NCBI RefSeq assembly: GCF_900115395.1
Contig: NZ_FOWE01000001.1
Span: forward strand, 124,001 to 188,000
Length of the DNA: 64,000 bases
Reading direction: 5' to 3'
Origin: Geodermatophilus obscurus
Lineage (GTDB): Bacteria; Actinomycetota; Actinomycetes; Mycobacteriales; Geodermatophilaceae
Shown here: piece after piece, positions 24,575-32,493 of the stretch
Layout of the letters: each line of letters starts with the position of its first letter
How positions within the stretch are numbered: position 1 is the stretch's first letter
The notes under the pieces: generated by a model
Databases searched by the model: none
The model's input: only the letters and a program-made list of their open reading frames with translations
Told to the model about the DNA's origin: nothing
Program-made: the position numbers and the translations under genes

Positions 24575-25116
24575 CAGTCGACGCCGGCGCGCTCGGTACC
24601 GGTGTGCAGGAGGACACCGGACTCGAGGGCGTAGGTGCTCATCTGCCGGAGGGCGGGGGTGTAGGCGTGCACGCTCACGGCCGCCACCGTGCCCCGGTTG
24701 GTCACCCGGTGCACGTGGTGCGGGCCGAACGGGCGCACCCGCCCGGCCGACAGCTCGACCGACACCTCCCGGACGGCGCCGGCCGGGCCGCCGACGGTGT
24801 CCTCGGTCAGCGCGCCCCGGACGACGGCGAACGCGCCCGCCGACCCGCCGTGGTCGTGCAGCGGCGTGCCCTGGCCGGGCAGCCAGGTGAGCAGCCAGAC
24901 CTGGGCGCCGGCGACGTCGGCCGCCGCCGACGGGTCGAGCAGCGCGGCCGCCTCGTCGGCGGGCAGCAGCCCGGTCCAGCGGCCGTCCTCCCGGAACGCG
25001 ACGCGGGGCAGCCACGCGTCGGCGACGGCGGCGAGGGCAGCCGCGACCGCGGCCGCGGAGGTGGAGCGGGTGACGGACCCGGGGTCGTGGGCGACGTCGG
25101 ACAGCAGGGAGGTCAT
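24571..25116 (-). CDS. Cysteine dioxygenase family protein (type I)
   Basis: 181 residues, cupin. The mononuclear iron ligands are visible: H87 and H89 in TPLHDHGGSAGAFAVVRG and H136 in GPHHVHRVTN. It should oxidise the thiol of L-cysteine to cysteine sulfinate with dioxygen, in the cytosol. The Cys that forms the Cys-Tyr crosslink in animal enzymes is Gly/Ala here, as in most bacterial members, so related thiols (3-mercaptopropionate) remain possible. ATG 25116 with GGAG six bases upstream. A cysteine-ending leader peptide lies 72 bases upstream on the same strand, implying cysteine-responsive control. Confidence 0.9.
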   Translation of the reverse strand: MTSLLSDVAHDPGSVTRSTSAAAVAAALAAVADAWLPRVAFREDGRWTGLLPADEAAALLDPSAAADVAGAQVWLLTWLPGQGTPLHDHGGSAGAFAVVRGALTEDTVGGPAGAVREVSVELSAGRVRPFGPHHVHRVTNRGTVAAVSVHAYTPALRQMSTYALESGVLLHTGTERAGVDW

Positions 25117-25188
25117 GGAGGTCTCCGGGTGCGGGCGCGCGAGGGCCCCGTCCTGGGGCGGCGCGAGAGGTGGCGGGCGGCCGGGGGG

Positions 25189-25269
25189 TCAGGCGGCCGG
25201 ACAGAGCGCGCTGGCCACCCGCAGCAGGTCCACGGCGGACCGGCGGGTGAGCGTCAGGGTCTGTGCCAC
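25189..25269 (-). CDS. Short leader peptide of the sulfur/cysteine type upstream of cysteine dioxygenase
   Basis: A 26-residue frame from GTG 25269 whose end reads RRSAVDLLRVASALC followed by PAA and stop. This matches the actinobacterial putative leader peptides (R-R-x-VDL-x-R-x-A/S-SALC pattern) that precede sulfate and cysteine genes. A GGAGG sits almost on the start codon; a CTG four codons in would be better spaced, so the exact start is open. Between the leader and cdo a GCCCC/GGGGC hairpin (loop AGGAC) can form. Known mycobacterial examples attenuate by ribosome stalling at Cys codons; the same is inferred here. Confidence 0.7.
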   Translation of the reverse strand: MAQTLTLTRRSAVDLLRVASALCPAA

Positions 25270-25355
25270 CCCTCCATGTGACCCCGGTCCCCAATCCGTG
25301 TCAAGTCGATCGGCCTGGTAGGGATTGCGGCATGACGGCGAGGGGACCGCGGGCG

Positions 25356-26258
25356 TCAGTCGGGGACGACGACGGTGCGCAGCTCGTGCGCGCCGTCCTC
25401 CCGGGTGGCCTCGTAGAACCAGCGCGCCCCACCGCCGGGCAGCGCGACGACGTCGGCGTAGCGCAGCCCGTGCGGGGCGTGCGGGCTCTGCAGGTACGGG
25501 CCGCCGGGCACCGGCCGGAAGGCGCCGCCGTCGAGCCGGGCGAGGCCGGTGCGCTCCTCCCAGTTCTCCTCGGCTGTGGCCCGGCCGTCGTAGAGCGCCC
25601 AGCTGCGGTCCCCGTCGAGCACCACCGTGCTGATGCGCGTGCCGCGGGCGTCCCAGCCACCCGGGGTGCCGGCCAGGGCGGTGCCGTGCCAGGTCCAGGT
25701 CACGCCGTCGGGGCTGGTGGCGTGCTCGGTGGTCATCCGGTCGGTGGCGCCGGGGTCGTCGAGCGGGTGGACCGAGGCCCACAGGTGCCACTGCGTGCCG
25801 TCCCAGCGGACCACCGGGTCCTTCGGCGCCTCGGTGGCGCTGCCGGGGAGCACGGTGCGCGCCTCCGCCGTCGCCAGGCCCGCCACGGTCCCGGCCTCGA
25901 GCAGGTCCACGCGCCAGTGCTTCGTGCCCGGCGTCGCGCAGCTGACGTAGAGCCGCCAGCGACCATCCGGGGTGTGCACGAGCGCGGGCCGCTCGAGCGA
26001 CTCGGCGCCGAAGCGGTCCTTGCCGACCGCGACCACCGGCTCGAACCGCACGCCGTCGTCGGAGCGGGCCACCACGTTGCCGAAGCCGCGACCCTCGCCG
26101 ACCGGGCGGCGCAGCCGGTAGGCCAGCCACCAGACACCGTCGACGAGCTGGGCCGACGGGCCGCCGGCCCACGACCCCGGGCGCGGGTCCTCCGGCTCGA
26201 CGACGACCGTCGCACCACTCCAGAAGGCGTCGGCCACCGGCGGGCGGGGCACGGTCAC
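25356..26258 (-). CDS. Five-bladed beta-propeller protein of the glycoside-hydrolase 43/130-like type
   Basis: 300 residues. Repeating blade pattern of W/Y-rich strands: GGPSAQLVDGVWWLAYRLR, GNVVARSDDGVRFEPV, SLERPALVHTPDGRWRLYVSCA, APKDPVVRWDGTQWHLWASVHPL, GTRISTVVLDGDRSWALYDGRA, HGLRYADVVALPGGGARWFYEA. The D-G-x-W blade motifs fit the five-blade fold of GH32/43/62/130 enzymes; the residues of a glycosidase active site are not identifiable to me, so hydrolase activity is unproven. No signal peptide. Divergent from the sulfotransferase at 26336. Confidence 0.65.
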   Translation of the reverse strand: MTVPRPPVADAFWSGATVVVEPEDPRPGSWAGGPSAQLVDGVWWLAYRLRRPVGEGRGFGNVVARSDDGVRFEPVVAVGKDRFGAESLERPALVHTPDGRWRLYVSCATPGTKHWRVDLLEAGTVAGLATAEARTVLPGSATEAPKDPVVRWDGTQWHLWASVHPLDDPGATDRMTTEHATSPDGVTWTWHGTALAGTPGGWDARGTRISTVVLDGDRSWALYDGRATAEENWEERTGLARLDGGAFRPVPGGPYLQSPHAPHGLRYADVVALPGGGARWFYEATREDGAHELRTVVVPD

Positions 26259-26335
26259 GGGGCGTCTCCGTTCGGGGAGGGGGACAGACCTGCCCGTGTG
26301 TACACGGCGGGCCGTCGCGGACCGGGAGGGGACCG

Positions 26336-27307
26336 ATGAGCACCGACGCCGACCGCCTGCCGCAGTTCGTGATCGCCGGGGCGCCGAAGGCCGGGACGAC
26401 GGCGCTGCACGCCGCGCTGGCCACCCACCCCGGGCTGTACCTCTCGCCGGTGAAGGAGCCGAAGTACTACCTGACCGGCGGCCGGCCGCCGCCGCGCAGC
26501 GGGCAGCGGGGTCCCGGGGATGCGCACAGCGCGCAGGAGTGGGTGTGGCGCCGCGAGGAGTACCTGCGCCTCTTCGACGGCGCCCCGGCCGGTGCCGTCC
26601 GCGGGGAGAGCACGCCGTTCTACCTGCACGACCGCGCCGCGCAGCGCCGGCTGGTGGCCGACGTGCCCGGCATCCGCGTCGTCGCGATCGTGCGGGACCC
26701 GGTGGACCGGGCGTGGTCGAACTGGGTGCACCTGCGTGCCGACGGACTCGAGCCCGAGGCCGACTTCGCCGCCGCCGTCGAGCGGGAGGAGTCCCGCGTG
26801 GCGGCCGGCTGGGCGCCGTTCTGGCGGTACCGGGACCTCGGCCGCTACGGCGAGCAGCTGCGCGACCTGTACACCCTGCTGCCGCGGGCGCAGGTGCTGC
26901 TGCTGCGGTACCGGCAGTTGGTGGACACCCCCGACAAGACGCTCGACCGGGTCAGCGCCTTCCTCGGCGTCGAGCGCGGGATGGCGCACACCGTGCCGCC
27001 GGAGAACGTCAAGCCGTACGTGGCCGACACCCTGCGCCACCGGGCGCTGGCCCGGGTGACCCGCGCCGGTGCGGCCCTGGGCGCCTACACGCCCCCGCAG
27101 GTGTGGCGGCAGGTGTCCCGCCCGCTGCTGGCCGCGCTTCACGCCGGCCGGGCCCCGCGCCCGCCGATGCCGGTCGAGGTGCGGCGGGAGGTGCTCGCGC
27201 CGCTGCTGCCCGACATCGCGCTGCTCGAGGAGCTCACCGGCGAGTCCTTCGACGACTGGCGCCGCGACACCGGCCGCGGCGACTTCCGCTCCCGCCGCCA
27301 GGGCTGA
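26336..27307 (+). CDS. PAPS-dependent sulfotransferase
   Basis: 323 residues. The 5'-phosphosulfate loop FVIAGAPKAGTTALHAAL is at the N-terminus, followed by SPVKEPKYY; the 3'-phosphate-binding segment IRVVAIVRDPVDRAWSNW comes at about residues 117-133, and the C-terminal part VLLLRYRQLVDTPDKTLDRVSAFLGV is typical of Sulfotransfer_1 proteins. It would move sulfate from PAPS to a hydroxyl or amino group of a glycan, lipid or small molecule. Placement a few kilobases from the glycosyltransferases makes a glycan acceptor attractive, but that is inference. ATG 26336 with GGGAGGGG ahead of it. Confidence 0.88.
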   Translation: MSTDADRLPQFVIAGAPKAGTTALHAALATHPGLYLSPVKEPKYYLTGGRPPPRSGQRGPGDAHSAQEWVWRREEYLRLFDGAPAGAVRGESTPFYLHDRAAQRRLVADVPGIRVVAIVRDPVDRAWSNWVHLRADGLEPEADFAAAVEREESRVAAGWAPFWRYRDLGRYGEQLRDLYTLLPRAQVLLLRYRQLVDTPDKTLDRVSAFLGVERGMAHTVPPENVKPYVADTLRHRALARVTRAGAALGAYTPPQVWRQVSRPLLAALHAGRAPRPPMPVEVRREVLAPLLPDIALLEELTGESFDDWRRDTGRGDFRSRRQG

Positions 27308-27604
27308 CCAGCGCTGCACCCGGTAGGTGGGGTGGTGCACACCGGGGAGACCTCCACCGCGACCCGGGTGAGCCGGTGCCGGCCGACCCCGGCGAGTCGT
27401 GGGCCGGTCGATGTCCCATCACCGGGCCCTACATCGACGCCCACGCACGTGCTGACGGGGCCTGCCCGGGCCGGGGGACCGGTCTGGGCACGCCTCATCG
27501 CCGTGTCCGTCCGGCGGTTCGATGACGACTGTCGAGCGGTCGTACGGATCCGTGGACAAGCTCTTGACCTGCGGAAACAGGTCGCCGCTCGCGTCTGGTC
27601 GCGG
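27308..27604. other. Intergenic stretch without a gene, upstream of the HNH nuclease
   Basis: About 300 bases between the sulfotransferase and the DUF222 gene. No coding frame with normal codon bias. Its last part becomes AT-richer toward the promoter of the downstream gene; TTGACC at 27574-27579 is too far (25 bases) from the TAGACT box to serve with it. Confidence 0.5.
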
Positions 27605-27626
27605 TAGACTTCGTACATGCGTTCGG
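27605..27626 (+). promoter_or_regulatory. -10 element and LexA-box-like palindrome at a leaderless start
   Basis: TAGACT at 27605-27610 is a good actinobacterial -10 and ends six bases before the ATG at 27617, so transcription should begin at or next to the ATG with no 5' leader. TCGTACATGCGTTCGG (27611-27626) overlaps the start codon; it differs in two positions from the mycobacterial-type SOS box TCGAACATGCGTTCGA. LexA bound here would cover the transcription start. 13E12/DUF222 genes of Mycobacterium tuberculosis are known LexA targets. Confidence 0.6.
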
Positions 27627-28783
27627 ATGACTGGCAGCTGGGTGACGTGCTCGACGACGTCGCCGGGCTGTTCGCCGAGCGCAACCGGATCGACGCCGCG
27701 CTGGCCCGCCGTGTTCGGGCCGCGGAGCTGGCGCAGGCCCCGGAGCGGGACGGTCAGCGGTCGATGGCTGCGTGGTTGCGGGGGCACTGCCGGCTCTCCG
27801 GTGCCGAGGCGTCGCGGGTGGTGACCGCCGGGCGCGCGCTGGAGCACCTGCCCGCGCTGGCCGAGGCGGCCGAGGCGGGGCTGGTGTCGGCCGGTCAGGT
27901 CGCCGAGGCGGCGAAGGCGGTGACGCCGCGGCGGCTGGCGGTGGCAGCGGCCGCCGGGGTGGACCTGGCGGTCATCGACGCGGTGTTCACCGGCGTCGCC
28001 AGTGAGCAGCCGCACGCCGACCTGGTGGCGGTGGTGGCCCGCTACCTGCTCGGGCTGGAGCCCGACGGACCCGAGCCGGACCCCACCGAGGGCCGGTCTC
28101 TGACCATCGTGCGGCACGCCGACGGCACCGTGACCTTCTCCGGCCGCCTCGACCCCGTGGGTGCGGAGAAGTTCCAGACGGCGGTGGAGGCGCACGTGCA
28201 GGCCGACCGGCCCGCCGGGGACGAGCGCACCCGCGCCCAGCGGCAGGCCGACGCCCTGGTGCAGACCTGCGACAACGCCCTGTCGGCGGGCTCGGTGCCG
28301 GTGCTGCGCACCGTCAAGCCCCACGTCGCGGTGCGGATCGACATCGGGGACCTGGCGACCGGTGAGGGGACCGCGCAGCTGGGGTCCGGCGCGGTGATCT
28401 CTGCAGCGAGAGCCCGCTGGCTGGCCTGCGACGGCGGCATCGCCCGGATCGTGTTCGGCCCCGACGGCGTCCCGCTCGACGTGGGACGCGAGCAGCGCCT
28501 CGTCAGCGGAGCGCTGCGGCGGGCGGTCGAACTGCGGGACGGCGGCTGCGTGTTCACCGGCTGCGACGCCCCGAACTCCTGGTGCGACGTCCACCACCTG
28601 GTGCACTGGATCGACGGCGGCGACACCAGCCTCGACAACTCAGCCCTGCTCTGCGAACGCCACCACACCCAGGTCCACCACGGCTACCGGGTCGAACGAC
28701 GACCCGAGGGGCGATGGCGCACCTGGCGACCCGACGGCACCGAGATCACCGTCCCCGCACCCCTGGCACCCACGGCTGCGTGA
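27617..28783 (+). CDS. HNH endonuclease with DUF222 (13E12 repeat family)
   Basis: 388 residues. DUF222 domain over about residues 30-290 (SMAAWLRGHCRLSGAEASRVVTAGRALEHLPALAEA ... VSAGQVAEAAKAV ... GRLDPVGAEKFQTAVEAH). The HNH nuclease is at about 295-370: LRDGGCVFTGCDAPNSWCDVHHLVHWIDGG, then TSLDNSALLCERHHTQVHH, giving the H-N-H residues and a zinc-binding Cys pair. Such genes occur in many copies in actinobacterial genomes, and their biological role is not settled; mobile-element or DNA-damage functions are suggested. ATG 27617 is probably read leaderless, under a LexA-like box. Confidence 0.92.
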   Translation: MRSDDWQLGDVLDDVAGLFAERNRIDAALARRVRAAELAQAPERDGQRSMAAWLRGHCRLSGAEASRVVTAGRALEHLPALAEAAEAGLVSAGQVAEAAKAVTPRRLAVAAAAGVDLAVIDAVFTGVASEQPHADLVAVVARYLLGLEPDGPEPDPTEGRSLTIVRHADGTVTFSGRLDPVGAEKFQTAVEAHVQADRPAGDERTRAQRQADALVQTCDNALSAGSVPVLRTVKPHVAVRIDIGDLATGEGTAQLGSGAVISAARARWLACDGGIARIVFGPDGVPLDVGREQRLVSGALRRAVELRDGGCVFTGCDAPNSWCDVHHLVHWIDGGDTSLDNSALLCERHHTQVHHGYRVERRPEGRWRTWRPDGTEITVPAPLAPTAA

Positions 28784-28833
28784 ATCGGCGGGGCTGGCAG
28801 GCTGGGCGCGCCGACCACCGACCCGAGGACGCC

Positions 28834-30237
28834 ATGCCCCCGGACCCGATCGCCAGCGGCGCGCCCCCGTCGGGACCGCGTGCCACCGCGGCCGTGCCGT
28901 TCGGCACCGCCGTCCGCGCGTGGTTCCTCATCTCGCTGCAGACCTTCGGCGGCCCGGCCGGCCAGATCGCGGTCATGCAGCGCACGTTGGTCGACGAGAA
29001 GCGCTGGATCGGTCAGCGCCGCTTCCTGCACGCCCTCAACTACTGCACCCTGCTGCCCGGGCCGGAGGCCCAGCAGCTGGCCACCTACGTCGGATGGCTG
29101 CTGCACGGCACCCGCGGGGGCCTGGTCGCCGGCGGCCTGTTCGTCCTGCCCGGCGTGGTCGCGCTCCTGGCGCTGTCGGCCGTCTACGTCGCCTACGGCA
29201 CCACCACCGCCGTCACCGCGCTGTTCACCGGCCTCGCCGCGGCCGTGCTCGCCATCGTCGTGCAGGCGGTCATCCGCGTCGCCAGGAAGGCGCTCGACAG
29301 CCGCGCCCTCGTGGTCCTCGCGGTGCTCGCCTTCGCCGCGCTGGCGCTGTTCGCCGTCCCGTTCCCGGTCGTCGTCGCCCTCGCCGGCGTCGCCGGCTGG
29401 TCCCTCGGGCGGTGGCGGCCCTCCGCCCTGCCGCAGGAGAAGGCCGCCGACGCGGCCGACGGCGGCCCGGCGCCGGTGGTCTCCGACGACGTCCTGCACC
29501 ACGAGGCCCCGACGACCCGCCGCACGCTCCGGGTGCTGCTCGTCGGGCTGGGGGTCTGGGCCGTGCCGGTCGCCGCGGTCGCCCTGCTCACCGGCGCCGG
29601 CAGCACGCTGACCGAGCAGGGGGTGTTCTTCTCCGGGGCGGCGGTGGTCACCTTCGGCGGCGCCTACGCGGTGCTGGCCTACGTCGCCCAGCAGGCCGTC
29701 GCGGTCTACGGGTGGCTTTCGCCGGGGGAGATGGTGCGCGGGCTGGCGCTGGCCGAGACCACGCCCGGCCCGCTGGTCATGGTCGTGCTCTTCGTCGCCT
29801 TCCTCGGCACCCACCGCGACCCCGGCTCCCTCGACCCGTGGGCCGCGGCGGTGATCGCCGCGCTCCTGGTCACCTGGGTGACGTTCGTGCCGAGCTTCCT
29901 GTTCGTCCTCCTCGGCGCCCCCTACATGGAGCGGCTGCGGGGCAACCGGTCGCTGTCGGCGGCGCTCACCGGCATCACCGCGGCCGTCGTCGGCGTGATC
30001 GCGAACCTGGGCGTCTACTTCGCCGTCCACACGCTGTTCTCGCGGACGGTCGACGTCGACCAGGGGCCGCTGGCGCTGGAGCTGCCCGACCCCACCACGC
30101 TGCGGCCGGTGCCGCTGGTCATCGCGCTGGTCGCGGCCGTGCTGCTCTTCCGGGTGCGGTGGTCGGTGCTGCGCACCCTCGGCGTATGCGCCGTCCTCGG
30201 CCTGGCCGCGGGGCTGGCGGGGCTGCCGGTCGGCTGA
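28834..30237 (+). CDS. chrA: Chromate transporter, ChrA (CHR) family, two-domain form
   Basis: 467 residues made of two homologous CHR halves. First half: VRAWFLISLQTFGGPAGQIAVMQRTLVDEKRWIGQRRFLHALNYCTLLPGPEAQQLATYVGW, with FGGPAGQIA and LPGPEAQQLA family motifs. Second half after about residue 230: FFSGAAVVTFGGAYAVLAYVAQQAV and LAETTPGPLVMVVLFVAFLG, again with FGG and TPGP. About twelve membrane helices. It would export chromate (or take up sulfate-like anions); the family motif residues are intact. ATG 28834. Codes 50 bases after the HNH gene but with no link in function. Confidence 0.92.
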   Translation: MPPDPIASGAPPSGPRATAAVPFGTAVRAWFLISLQTFGGPAGQIAVMQRTLVDEKRWIGQRRFLHALNYCTLLPGPEAQQLATYVGWLLHGTRGGLVAGGLFVLPGVVALLALSAVYVAYGTTTAVTALFTGLAAAVLAIVVQAVIRVARKALDSRALVVLAVLAFAALALFAVPFPVVVALAGVAGWSLGRWRPSALPQEKAADAADGGPAPVVSDDVLHHEAPTTRRTLRVLLVGLGVWAVPVAAVALLTGAGSTLTEQGVFFSGAAVVTFGGAYAVLAYVAQQAVAVYGWLSPGEMVRGLALAETTPGPLVMVVLFVAFLGTHRDPGSLDPWAAAVIAALLVTWVTFVPSFLFVLLGAPYMERLRGNRSLSAALTGITAAVVGVIANLGVYFAVHTLFSRTVDVDQGPLALELPDPTTLRPVPLVIALVAAVLLFRVRWSVLRTLGVCAVLGLAAGLAGLPVG

Positions 30238-30322
30238 CGCGGGTGACCGGCGGCCGGCCGGGTAGGGCCCCTGGCCGGAGGTGCGCGCAGGACGTGCGCG
30301 CCGCGGACGGGAGGCGACCGAC

Positions 30323-31744
30323 ATGGCCATCGCGACGATCAACCCGACGACCGGCGAGACGGTGACGACCTACGAGCCGCTGTCGGACGATGCCCTCGAG
30401 GACCGCATCGCCCGCGCGGCGGCCGCCTACCGGGCCTACCGGCTGACCAGCCCCGAGGAGCGGGTGGGCTGGCTGCGCTCGGCCGCCGACGTCCTCGAGG
30501 CCGACACCGGCGCCGTCGCCGAGCTCATGGTCACCGAGATGGGCAAGACGCTGGCCTCCGCGACGGCGGAGGTCGGCAAGTGCGTCACGGCGCTGCGGTA
30601 CTACGCCGAGCACGGCCCGGCCATGCTCGAGCCGAAGCCCGCCGACGCCGCCGCCGTCGGGGCTCAGCAGGCCTTCGTCGTGCACCGGCCGATCGGCGTC
30701 GTCCTGGCGATCATGCCGTGGAACTTCCCGCTCTGGCAGGCGATGCGCTTCGCCGCCCCGGCGCTGGTGGCCGGCAACGTCGGCCTGCTCAAGCACGCCA
30801 GCAACGTGCCGCAGACGGCGCTGTACCTGGAGGAGCTGTTCCGCAGGGCCGGGTTCCCCGCCGACGTGTTCCAGACGCTGCTCATCGGCTCCTCGACCAT
30901 CGAGCGGGTGCTGCGCGACGACCGCGTCGCCGCGGCCACCCTCACCGGCAGCGCCCCGGCCGGGCAGTCGGTGGCCGCCATCGCCGGCGACGTCCTGAAG
31001 AAGACCGTCCTCGAGCTCGGCGGCAGCGACCCCTTCATCGTCATGCCGTCGGCCGACCTCGACCGCGCCGCCGAGGTCGCGGTCACCGCCCGCTGCCAGA
31101 ACAACGGGCAGAGCTGCATCGCCGCCAAGCGGTTCTTCGTGCACGCCGACGTCGCCGAGGAGTTCACCCGGCTCTTCGCCGAGAAGCTCGGCGCGCTCGT
31201 CGTCGGCGACCCGATGGAGGCGACCACCCAGGTCGGCCCGCTGGCCACCGAGTCCGGCCGGGAGGACGTCGAGCGGTACGTGCAGGACGCCGTCGACAAG
31301 GGCGCGACCGTCGTCGTCGGGGGCAACCGGCCCGACCGGCCCGGCTGGTACTACGAGCCGACGCTGCTCACCGGCATCACGCCCGAGATGGACCTCTACG
31401 ACGAGGAGGTCTTCGGCCCGGTCGCGGCGCTGTGGACCGTGCGGTCCCTGGAGGAGGCGCTGGAGATCGCCAACAGCCACCCCTACGGCCTCGGCGCCAA
31501 CCTGTGGAGCGAGGACGAGGACGAGCGGGCGACGTTCGTCCGCGACGTGGAGAGCGGCATGGCGTTCGTCAACGGCATGGTCACCAGCTACCCCGAGCTG
31601 CCCTTCGGCGGGGTCAAGCAGAGCGGCTACGGCCGGGAGCTCACCGAGCTCGGCATGTACGAGTTCATGAACGCCACGACCGTCTGGATCGGCCCGCCGA
31701 GCAGCGAGCAGGCGTCGGGGGACACCGCCAGCGCCTCCGAGTGA
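30323..31744 (+). CDS. gabD: NAD(P)-dependent succinate-semialdehyde dehydrogenase (aldehyde dehydrogenase family)
   Basis: 473 residues. MPWNFPLWQAMRFAAPALVAGN is the cofactor-binding segment, LTGSAPAGQSVAAIAG the nucleotide loop, VLELGGSDPFIV supplies the general-base Glu, and CQNNGQSCIAAKRFFV holds the catalytic Cys. The overall sequence (VVHRPIGVVLAIMPWNF, FGGVKQSGYGRELTELG) resembles the Sad/GabD1 branch of actinobacteria that oxidises succinate semialdehyde to succinate in the GABA and alpha-ketoglutarate routes; substrate is inferred from similarity. ATG 30323 with GGGAGGCGACCGAC upstream. Stop followed directly by a 14-bp tandem repeat. Confidence 0.88.
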   Translation: MAIATINPTTGETVTTYEPLSDDALEDRIARAAAAYRAYRLTSPEERVGWLRSAADVLEADTGAVAELMVTEMGKTLASATAEVGKCVTALRYYAEHGPAMLEPKPADAAAVGAQQAFVVHRPIGVVLAIMPWNFPLWQAMRFAAPALVAGNVGLLKHASNVPQTALYLEELFRRAGFPADVFQTLLIGSSTIERVLRDDRVAAATLTGSAPAGQSVAAIAGDVLKKTVLELGGSDPFIVMPSADLDRAAEVAVTARCQNNGQSCIAAKRFFVHADVAEEFTRLFAEKLGALVVGDPMEATTQVGPLATESGREDVERYVQDAVDKGATVVVGGNRPDRPGWYYEPTLLTGITPEMDLYDEEVFGPVAALWTVRSLEEALEIANSHPYGLGANLWSEDEDERATFVRDVESGMAFVNGMVTSYPELPFGGVKQSGYGRELTELGMYEFMNATTVWIGPPSSEQASGDTASASE

Positions 31745-31786
31745 GACCGACCGCAGAAGACCGACCGCAGAAGACCGACCGCAGAA
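31745..31786. repeat. Three exact tandem copies of a 14-bp unit
   Basis: GACCGACCGCAGAA occurs three times in a row (31745-31758, 31759-31772, 31773-31786), with a partial fourth GACCGGCC. It begins directly after the aldehyde dehydrogenase stop and is non-coding. A slipped-strand repeat; a function is not evident. Confidence 0.9.
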
Positions 31787-31905
31787 GACCGGCCGAGTGA
31801 CCGGCGCGGACCGCGGGTAGGCCGCTGCGCACGACCGGCCCCTCAGCAGCGGGGACGCCGGCCGACGACCCGACGGGTGCGCTCGGCACCCGGACAGGAG
31901 CACTC

Positions 31906-32493
31906 GTGACGACGACGACCACGGACAACCACTTCCTCGCCCAGGCCGTCCACGACCTCGGCGCCGCACTGTGGTTCGGCGGCTCGGTGATGGGAGTCGC
32001 CGGCGTCAACAAGTCCGGCAGCGACCTGACCTCCGGCATCGACAAGGTCCGGGTGGCCAGCTCCGCCTGGGGCCGGTTCTCGCCGGCGCAGTGGGGCGGC
32101 ATCCTCGCCACCCTCGGGACCGGGCTGCAGCTGACCAGCACCAACAAGACCCGGCTGGCCCTGCAGGAGGGCTACGGGCGGGTCGGCGCGGTCAAGGCGG
32201 CCCTGACCGTGGCCGGGGCGGGCGCCACCGCCTTCGCCGCCTACTCGGGCGGCAAGATCGGCAAGCTGGCCGAGCAGGCCGACCGCGACGGCGGCCTCGA
32301 CGTCAAGGACGCCACGCTGCCCTCGGCCGGGACGCCGCCGGAGGTCGCCACCTGGCAGGGGCGGCAGCGGGTCGCGCAGGCCGCCGTCCCGCTGCTGGCC
32401 GGCGGCGTGATCGTGTGCAACGCCTGGCTGGTGCAGGCCTACCGTCCGGCGTCGACCCTCAAGGGCCTGCTGGGCAAGGTGCTGCCCGGCTGA
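31906..32493 (+). CDS. Conserved actinobacterial membrane protein, function unknown
   Basis: 195 residues. An N-terminal amphipathic segment (HFLAQAVHDLGAALWFGGSVMGVAGVNK) is followed by three further hydrophobic stretches (WGGILATLGTGLQLTSTNK, VGAVKAALTVAGAGATAFAAYSGGK, AAVPLLAGGVIVCNAWLVQAY) and a Lys-tipped tail. The pattern is typical of a conserved hypothetical family in Geodermatophilus-like actinobacteria; I know no function. GTG 31906 with ACAGGAGC upstream. Convergent with the MEDS-STAS gene; the two stop codons touch (TGATCA). Confidence 0.65.
   Translation: MTTTTTDNHFLAQAVHDLGAALWFGGSVMGVAGVNKSGSDLTSGIDKVRVASSAWGRFSPAQWGGILATLGTGLQLTSTNKTRLALQEGYGRVGAVKAALTVAGAGATAFAAYSGGKIGKLAEQADRDGGLDVKDATLPSAGTPPEVATWQGRQRVAQAAVPLLAGGVIVCNAWLVQAYRPASTLKGLLGKVLPG

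Noticed and set aside
27574-27610. Classical -35/-10 promoter TTGACC ... TAGACT for the HNH gene
   Set aside because: The spacing is 25 bases, too long; only the -10 is kept as evidence.
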